Source: Caldimonas brevitalea
GTDB taxonomy: Bacteria > Pseudomonadota > Gammaproteobacteria > Burkholderiales > Burkholderiaceae_C
Length of the DNA: 64,000 nt
NCBI RefSeq assembly: GCF_001017435.1
Contig: NZ_CP011371.1
Location: 3,100,001-3,164,000 of the forward strand
Direction of reading: 5' to 3'
Below are positions 1-9,000 of the stretch, in pieces. The translations under genes were made by a program, and so were the position numbers. Under the pieces are notes generated by a model. The model saw nothing but the letters and a program-made list of their open reading frames with translations. It was not told the origin of the DNA and made no database searches. Each line of letters begins with the position of its first letter. Position 1 is the first letter of the stretch.

Positions 1-3000
1 AGGACCAGCCGGGCGACAAGCGGCTGGTGGCGTATTACACCGGCGAGGACGCACCGCCGGCCGAGGTGCTGCGCCAGCAGGCGGTGCAGCAGCTGCCGCC
101 TTATATGGTGCCGGCCGCCTATGTGCGGCTGGCGCAGCTGCCGTTGACACCCAACGGCAAGCTGGACCGCCAGGCCTTGCCGGCGCCCGACAGCCAGGCG
201 TATGTGAGCCGGGCGTACGCGGCACCGGAAGGTGAGGTCGAGCAGACGCTGGCACAGCTGTGGGCCGAGCTGCTGCAGCTCGAGCGTGTCGGCCGCCATG
301 ACAACTTCTTCGATCTCGGCGGGCATTCGCTGCTGGCGGTGCAGCTGGTCTCAAGGCTGCGCGAGAGGCTGGAGGTGGAACTGCCCCTGGCCGATCTGTT
401 CGAGCACCCCGAGCTGGCGCGGCTGGCGCGGCGTGTGCAAGCCACCGCGCGCAGCCCCCACGCGGCCATCCCCCCGGCCGACCGCCAGGCCCCGCTGCCG
501 CTGTCGCTCGCCCAGCAACGCCTGTGGTTCTTGACCCAGATGGAGGGCGCGAGCGAGGCCTATCACATCAGCGGCGCGGTGCAGCTCAGCGGCCCGCTCG
601 ACACGGCCGTGCTGCGCCGCGCGTTGCAGCACATCGTGAACCGGCACGAGGCGCTGCGCACCCGCTTCACACTGCACCAAGGTCAACCGGTGCAAGCGCT
701 GCTGGCCCAGGCCGAGCTCCGCATCGACGAACAGGACCTGAGCGGGCAGGCCGACGCGGATGCCACGGTGCGCCGCCGGCTCGACGAACACGCCGAAAGG
801 GCCTTCGACCTGCGGCAGCAGCTGCCGTTGCGTGTGCTGCTGCTGCGGCTCGGCGAACACGAGCATGTGCTGCAGGTGGTGATGCACCACATCGTCTCCG
901 ACGGCTGGTCGGTGGCGGTGTTCCTCGAGGAACTCAGCCAGACCTACGCGGCGTGGCTCGAGGGCGACGCCGATCCGCTATCGCCGCTGGCGATCCAATA
1001 CGCCGATTACGCCGCCTGGCAGCGAGACCGGCTGGCCGGCGGTGCGCTCGAGCACCAGACCGACTTCTGGCGGCGCACCCTGGCGGCCGCCCCAGCCTTG
1101 CTGGCGCTGCCCACCGACCGCCCCCGGCCGGCCCTGCAGGACCATGCCGGCGCCAGCCTCGAGGTCCGGCTCGAGCCGCGGCTCAGCCAGGCGCTGAAGG
1201 ACCTGGGCCGCCAGCACGGCGTCACCCCCTACATGTGTTTGCTCGCGAGCTGGGCCGCCTTGCTGGCCCGACTCAGTGGCCAGGACGAGGTGGTGATCGG
1301 CAGCCCGGTGGCGGGCCGCAACCGCGCCGAGGTGGAGCCGCTGATCGGCTTTTTTGTCAACACGCTGGCCCTGCGCATCGACCTTGGGCAGGACCGCACC
1401 GTGGCCGAGCTGCTGCACCACATCAAGTCGCAGGTGCTGGCGGCGCAGCAGCACCAGGACTTGCCGTTCGACCAGGTGGTCGAGGCGGTGAAGCCCGCCC
1501 GCAGCCTGGCCCACACGCCGCTGTTCCAGGTGATGCTGGACTGGCAGAACACGCCGGACGGTGAGCTGACCATGCCGGGCCTCGCGCTGACGCCGCTCGC
1601 CACGCCGCAGACCCGCGCCCACTTCGACCTGACGTTGACACTGCAAGACACCGGCGACGACATCCGCGGCACGTTGAACTACGCCACCGCACTGTTCGAC
1701 GCCGATACGGTGCAAGCCCATCTGCGCCACTGGCTGACGCTGCTCGACGCGATGGTGGCCGATGACACCCAGGCCGTGGCTCGATTGCCCGTGCTCGATG
1801 CGGCTCAGCGCCACCAGCTGCTGGTCGAGTGGAACGGAACGGCCGGTGACGCGGGCCAGGAGGGCTGCCTACACGAGCTGTTCGAGGCGCAGGTGCGACG
1901 CACACCCGCCGCACTGGCGGTGATCTGCGGCGACCGCCAGCTGAGCTACCGCGAACTGAACGCGCGCGCCAACCAGCTGGCGCGTGAGCTGCGCGCGCGC
2001 GGCGTCGGGCCCGACCGCCTGGTGGCGGTCTGCGCCGAACGCGGTGTGGACCTGATGGTCGCGCTGCTCGGCGTGTTGAAAGCCGGCGGCGCCTATGTGC
2101 CGCTCGACCCGGGCTATCCCGCGCAGCGCTTGCAGCACATGCTGGAAGACGCCGCGCCTTCGGTGCTGCTGACGCAGCGCCATCTCGAGCCGCTGCTGCC
2201 GGCCCACGGCGCCGAGGTGCTGAGGCTGGACGAAGACTGGCCGCGCATCGCACGCCACGACGACGGCGACCTCGACACCCAGGCGGTCGGGCTTTCACCC
2301 CGCCAGCTGGCCTATGTGCTGTTCACCTCCGGCTCGACCGGGCGGCCAAAGGGCGTGATGATCGAGCACCGTTCCATCGTTAACTACGCCTGCCATGCCG
2401 CACGTCAGTTCGACGTTCAGAACGGCCACGGCTCGCTGGTCTTCACCTCGTTCAGCTTCGACCTGACGCTCACCAGCGTCTACCCGCCGCTGCTCTGCGG
2501 CCGCCCGGTGCGGCTGTGCCCCGAAGGAAACGACCTCGCGGTGTGGCGCGAGCAACTGCTGGCCGGCCGCGAGCTGGCGCCGGTCAAACTGACCCCCTCG
2601 CACCTCGCGCTGCTGCAGCAGGCCCTGCCGGCCGACGCCGTGGCCGGCCGCATCCGCACACTGGTGCTCGGCGGCGAGCCTTTGAAAGGCGCCGCGTTGC
2701 AATGGTGGCGCGAGCAGGCACCCGAGATGCGCATCTTCAATCACTACGGCCCGACCGAGGCGACCGTGGGGTGTGTCGTGCACGAGGTGACCGGGCCGCT
2801 GCCGGACGGCGCGGTGCCGATCGGCCGGCCCATCACCCATATGCGCATCTACGTCCTCGATGCACTGAGGCAGCCGGTCCCGGTGGGCGTGCTCGGCGAG
2901 ATCTACATCGGCGGCGCCGGTGTGGCGCGAGGCTACCTCGGCCGGCCCGACCTGACCGAGGAGCGCTTCCTGCCCGACCCCTACGCGGCCGAGGCCGACG

Positions 3001-6000
3001 CCCGCATGTACCGCACCGGCGACGTGGCGCGGTGGCGCGCCGACGGCACGCTGGAATACCTGGGGCGCAACGACCACCAGGTGAAGCTGCGCGGCTTCCG
3101 CATCGAGCTGGGCGAGATCGAGGCGGTGCTGTGCCGCCACGAAGGGGTGGCGCAGGCAGCCGTCATTGCCCGCGAGGACCAGCCCGGCGACCAGCGGCTG
3201 GTGGCCTATTGCACAGGCGAGGCCGCCCTGGACCCGGAGGCGCTGCGTCGCCACGTGGCCGCCAGCCTGCCGCATTACATGGTGCCGGCCGACGTGGTGC
3301 AGCTGGCCGAGCTGCCGCTCACCCCCAACGGCAAGCTCGACCGCAAGGCGCTGCCCGCACCCGACGCCCGCGCGCAGCGGGCGACCGGTGAGCACCAGCC
3401 GCCCATCGGCGCCACCGAGGTGGCGCTGGCCGGCCTGTGGGCCGAGCTGCTGAAGCTGGAGCGGGTCGGCCGCCATGACAACTTCTTCGAGCTGGGCGGC
3501 CACTCGCTGCTGGCCGTCAGCCTGATCGAGCGCATGCGCCGTGCCGGTCTGCATGCCGACGTGCGGGCCTTGTTCACCGCACCGACGCTGGCCGATCTGG
3601 CGCTGCAAGTGCAGGCGGAGGGTCACGACGTCGAGGTGCCGCCGAACCGGATCCCGCCGGATGCGACCCACCTGACGCCGGAGATGCTGACGCTGGTGAC
3701 GCTCGACCCCGACAGCCTCGAGCGTGTCGTCGCCGGTGTCGAAGGCGGGGCCGCCAATGTGCAAGACATCTACCCGCTCGCGCCGCTGCAGGAAGGCATG
3801 CTGTTCCACCACCTGTTGAATCCCGAGGCGGACGCGTATGTCGAGGCCTACCAGGTGGCGTTCAAGTCCAAGGCCCGGCTGGAGTCTTTCCTCGCCGCAC
3901 TGCAGCAGGTGGTCGACCGGCACGACATCCTGCGCACCGGCATTGCCTGGGAGCAGCTCGAGCAGCCGCTGCAGGTGGTGCGCCGACAGGCGCAGCTGCC
4001 GGTCGAGTGGATCGAGTTCGACCCGGCCGAGGGTGACATCGCGGCGCAGCTGCAAGCCCATTGCGATCCGCACAAGGCACGGCTCGATGTGCGCCAGGCA
4101 CCGCTGCTGCGCTGCCACGTCGCGCAAGACCTGCCGCACGGTCGCTGGCTGCTCGGTGTGGTGGCCCACCATCTCGCGGTCGACCACACGACGCTGGAGT
4201 TGCTGGTCGACGAGGCGCAAGCCATCGAACAAGGCCGCGGCGAGGCACTGGCGCCGCCGGCGCCGTTCCGCAACTTCGTGGCCCAGGCACGACTGGGCGT
4301 CACCGCCGCCGAGCACGAGGCGTTCTTCAAGACGCTGCTGGGCGACATCGACGAGCCGACCGCGCCGTTCGGGCTGCTCGACGTGCGAGGGGACGGGCGC
4401 GGTATTGCCGAAGCGGCGCAGGCCTTGCCGCCGGCGCTGGCCCGCGACGTGCGGCAGCAGGCCCGCAAGCTGGGCGTGAGCCCGGCCACGCTGATGCACC
4501 AGGCCTGGGCCCTGGTGCTGGCACGCACCACCGGGCGGCAGGACGTGGTGTTCGGCACCGTGCTGTTCGGCCGCATGCAGGGCGGGGCACAGGCGGACCG
4601 GGTGCTGGGTCTGTTCATCAACACCTTGCCGGTGCGCATCGCCGTCGACGACCAGGGAGTGGCGACGGCCCTGCAGCGCACCCATGCGCTGTTGGCGCAG
4701 CTGCTGCGCCACGAACATGCGCCCCTCGCGCTGGCACAGCGTTGCAGCGCGGTGCCGGCACGGTCACCGCTGTTCACGTCGCTGTTGAACTACCGCTACA
4801 GCGCCGAGGCGGCGGAACACGGTGCGCCGGCGGCGGGGGCCGACGAGGTGGAGTTCCTCGGCAACCATGAGCGCACCAACTACCCGCTGACACTCTCGGT
4901 CGACGACCAGGGGGAGGGCTTCCTGCTCACCGCGCAGGTCAGCGCGGGCGTCGCGCCCGAACGCGTCTGCGCCTTCATGCAGACCGCGCTCGAACAGCTG
5001 CTGCAAGCGCTGCAGGACGACCCGCAGCGGGCCAGCCGCACGCTCGACGTGCTGCCGCCGGCCGAGCGCGAGCAGCTGTTGCTCGGCTGGAACGACACCG
5101 CGGCCGAGCTGCCGGGCGGCCTGTGTGTCCACCAGCTGTTCGAAGCGCAGGCGCAGCGCACGCCCGACGCGACGGCGCTGGTGTGCGGCGAGCAGCGCTA
5201 CAGCTACGCCGAATTGAACCGGCGCGCCAACCAGCTGGCCCACCATCTGCGCGGGCTGGGCGCGGGGCCGGACGGCCTGGTCGCGCTGGCGGTCGAGCGC
5301 AGCCCCGAGATGGTGGTCGGTGTGCTGGGCATCCTCAAGTCCGGCGCCGCCTACGTGCCGCTCGACCCGGCGTATCCGGCCGACCGGCTCGCCTACATGG
5401 TCGAAGACGCCCGGCCGCTGTGCCTGCTGACGCAGCGCAGCCTGCAGTCGCTGCTGCCGGCCGGCGGGGTGCCGCAGGTGCTGCTCGACGAGCAGTGGCC
5501 GGAGATCGCGGCAGGTGCCACCAGCAACCCCGCCGTCAGTGGGTTGAGCCCACACCACCTGGCCTACGTCATCTACACCTCCGGCTCGACCGGGCGGCCC
5601 AAGGGCGTGATGGTGGAACATGGCAACGTCGTCAACTTCCTGTTGTCGATGAGCCAGGCGCCGGGCATCCGCGCGGACGACGTGCTGCTGGCCGTCACGT
5701 CGCTGTCGTTCGACATCGCCGGGCTGGAGCTGTTTTTGCCGCTGCTGTGCGGCGCCCGCATCGTGCTGGCGACCCGTGAAGATGCGGCCGACGCCGAGCG
5801 CCTGCGCGCCTTGATGGAGCGGTGGGCGGTTTCGATCATGCAGGCCACGCCGTCCACCTGGCGCTTGCTGATGCAGCAAGACTGGCCGGTGCTGCCGCGG
5901 CCCCTGAAAGTGTTGTGCGGCGGCGAGGCCTTGCCGGTCAACCTCGCCGAGCAGTTGCTCGAGCGTGTGCCGGAGGTCTGGAACCTCTACGGCCCGACCG

Positions 6001-9000
6001 AGACGACGATCTGGTCGACCCTCGCGCGCTTGACCGAGGCGGCGCCGCACATCGGCCGGCCGATCGCCAACACCCGCGTCTATGTGCTCGATGCGGCGCA
6101 GCAGCCCGTGCCGGTCGGCGTGCCGGGCGAGCTGTACATCGGCGGTGTCGGCGTGACGCGCGGCTACCTCGGCCGCCCCGAGCTGACCGCGGAGCGCTTC
6201 GTGCAGGACCCCTTCGAGCCCGGCCAGCGGCTCTACCGCACCGGCGACCTGGCCCGCTGGCAGCCCGACGGCACGCTGGCCTATCTGGGGCGCAACGACT
6301 TCCAGGTCAAGCTGCGCGGCTTCCGCATCGAACTGGGCGAGATCGAGGCCAGCCTGACGGCCTGCGAAGGTGTGCGCGAAGCGGTGGTGGTGGCCCGCGA
6401 GAGCGGCGAGGGCGACCCGCGCCTGGTCGCTTACCTGGTGGTCTCGGACGCACAGCCGCTGGACGCGGCGGCGCTGCGCCAGCAACTGGCCCGGCGCCTG
6501 GCCGACTACATGGTGCCGAGCGCCTTCGTCACCCTCGATGCCTTCCCGCTGACCCCCAACGGCAAGATCGACCGCAAGGCCTTGCCGGCGCCCGACGCAT
6601 CGGCCCTCGCGACGCGAGCCTACGAACCGCCGCAAGGCGCCACCGAGCAGGCCGTAGCCGAGATCTGGCAGTCGCTGCTGGGAGCGGAGCGTGTCGGGCG
6701 CCAGGACGACTTCTTCGAGCTGGGCGGCCACTCGCTGCTGGCGGTGCAACTGATCGCCCGTGTGCGCCGCGTGATGGGGCTGGACGTTGCCTTGCGCGAG
6801 CTGTTCACCCACACCACGCTGGCCGGCTTTGCAGAGGCGCTGGCGCAGGCCCGGCGCTCGACCGCGGTGCCCATCGTGCCGGTGGACCGCCGCCAGCCGC
6901 TGCCGCTGTCGTGGGCGCAGCAGAGCCTGTGGGTGCTGGCGCAGGTCGACCCGGCGGCCAGCCTGGCTTATCACATGCCGGCCGCCTTGCGGCTGCGCGG
7001 CACGCTCGACCGGGTGGCCCTGCGCCGCGCGCTGGATCGTGTCGTGGCGCGACACGAGGCGCTGCGCACCCGCTTCGACGCGGTGGACGGGGAGGCGGTG
7101 CAGATCATCGCGGACGAGGACGTCGGTTTCGCGCTGGCGGAGCGCGACCTGGCCGACTTGCACGAGTCGGAGCGGGAGTTCGCCGTCACGCGCCTGGCGA
7201 CCGACGAAGCCGCCACCGCCTTCGACCTGGCGCAAGGCCCGCTGATCCGCGGCCAGCTGCTGCGCCTGGCGGCGGACGAGCATGTGCTGCTGATCACGCA
7301 GCACCACATCGTGTCGGACGGCTGGTCGATCGGCGTGTTGGTCGAGGAGTTGAGCGCGCTGTATGCCGCTTACGCACAAGGCCGCCCCGATCCGCTGCCG
7401 CCGCTGACGCTGCAATACGCCGACTATGCGGCCTGGCAGCGTGGCTGGCTGCAAGGTGAGGTGTTGCAGCGACAGCTCGAGTTCTGGAAGGCGCGGCTGG
7501 CCGGCGCGCCGACGCTGCTGGAGCTGCCCACCGACCGGCCACGCCCCGCCGTGCAGAGCCACGTCGGCGGCCGCATGCCGCTGGCCTTGCCGGCGCCGCT
7601 GGTGGCCGATCTCAAGGCGCTCGGCCAACGCCATGGGGCGACCTTGTTCATGACGCTGATGGCCGGTTGGTCGGCGCTGCTGTCGCGCTTGAGTGGCCAG
7701 CACGACATCGTCGTCGGCACGCCGGTGGCCAACCGCCACCGAACCGAGCTCGAGCCCTTGATCGGCTTTTTCGTCAACACGCTGGCCCTGCGGGTGCAGG
7801 TGGACGACGATGCCAGCGTGGCCGAGCTGCTGGCGCAGGTCCGCTCGACCACGCTCGCCGCCTACGAGCACCAGGAGCTGCCGCTGGAGCAGGTGATCGA
7901 CGCACTGCAGCTGACCCGCAGCCTCAGCCACAACCCGCTGTTCCAGGCCACGCTGACGTTGCACAACACGCCGCAGGGCCAGGAGGTGGCGCTGCCGGGC
8001 CTGAGCTTGAGCGGGCTGGACCAGGCCAACCACACCGCACCGTTCGACGTGTCGCTGCTGCTGGACGAGACCGAAGAGGGTGTGGTGGGGCACTTGCAAT
8101 ACGCCAGCGACCTGTTCGACGACAACACCGTGGCCCGCTGGGCCGGCCATCTGGTGCGGCTGCTGGAATCGATGACCGAGGATGCCGGGCGGCGGGTGGG
8201 CGACCTCGATCTGCTGGACGCGGCGGCGCGCGACCAGGTGCTGGTCCGCTTCAACGACACGGCGCGGGCTTACCCTCACGACGGTTTGATCCACCAGGTG
8301 TTCGAGGCCTGGGCCGAGCGCACGCCGTATGCGACGGCGCTGAGCGGCGAAGGCGGGCGCCTCAACTATGCCGAGTTGAACCGCCGCGCCAACCGGCTGG
8401 CGCATCACCTGCTGAGCCTGGGCGTGCGGCCCGACGACCGGGTGGCGATCTGCATGGAGCGCGGGCTCGAGATGGTGGTGGCGATGCTTGCCACCTTGAA
8501 GGCCGGCGGCGCCTACCTGCCGCTCGACCCGAGCTACCCGCCCGACCGGCTGGCGCACATGCTGGCCGACAGCACCCCGGTGGCCTTGCTGACCGTGTCC
8601 GATCTGCAGTCCCGCTTGCCCGCCTCGCCGGGGCTGCCACAGCCGGTGGTGGTGGTCGATGCGATGGCCGAGGCGCTCGCCGTGCTGCCCGAGACCAACC
8701 CGGATGCGATGGCGCTCGGGCTGCAGGCCCGCCACCTGGCCTATGTGATCTACACCTCCGGCTCGACCGGCACCCCCAAGGGCGTGATGGTGGAGCACCG
8801 CAACGTGCTGCGGCTGGCCGTCAACGGAGGGTTTGCGCCGCTGACGCCGGACGACTGCATCGCGCATGGCGCCAATCCGGTCTTCGATGCCGCCACCTGG
8901 GAGATCTGGGGCGGCTTGCTCAACGGCGCACGGGTGTGTGTGGTGCCGCAGGCCGTCATGCTCGACCCCGCCGGGCTGCGGGCGACGCTGCAGGCCGAGG

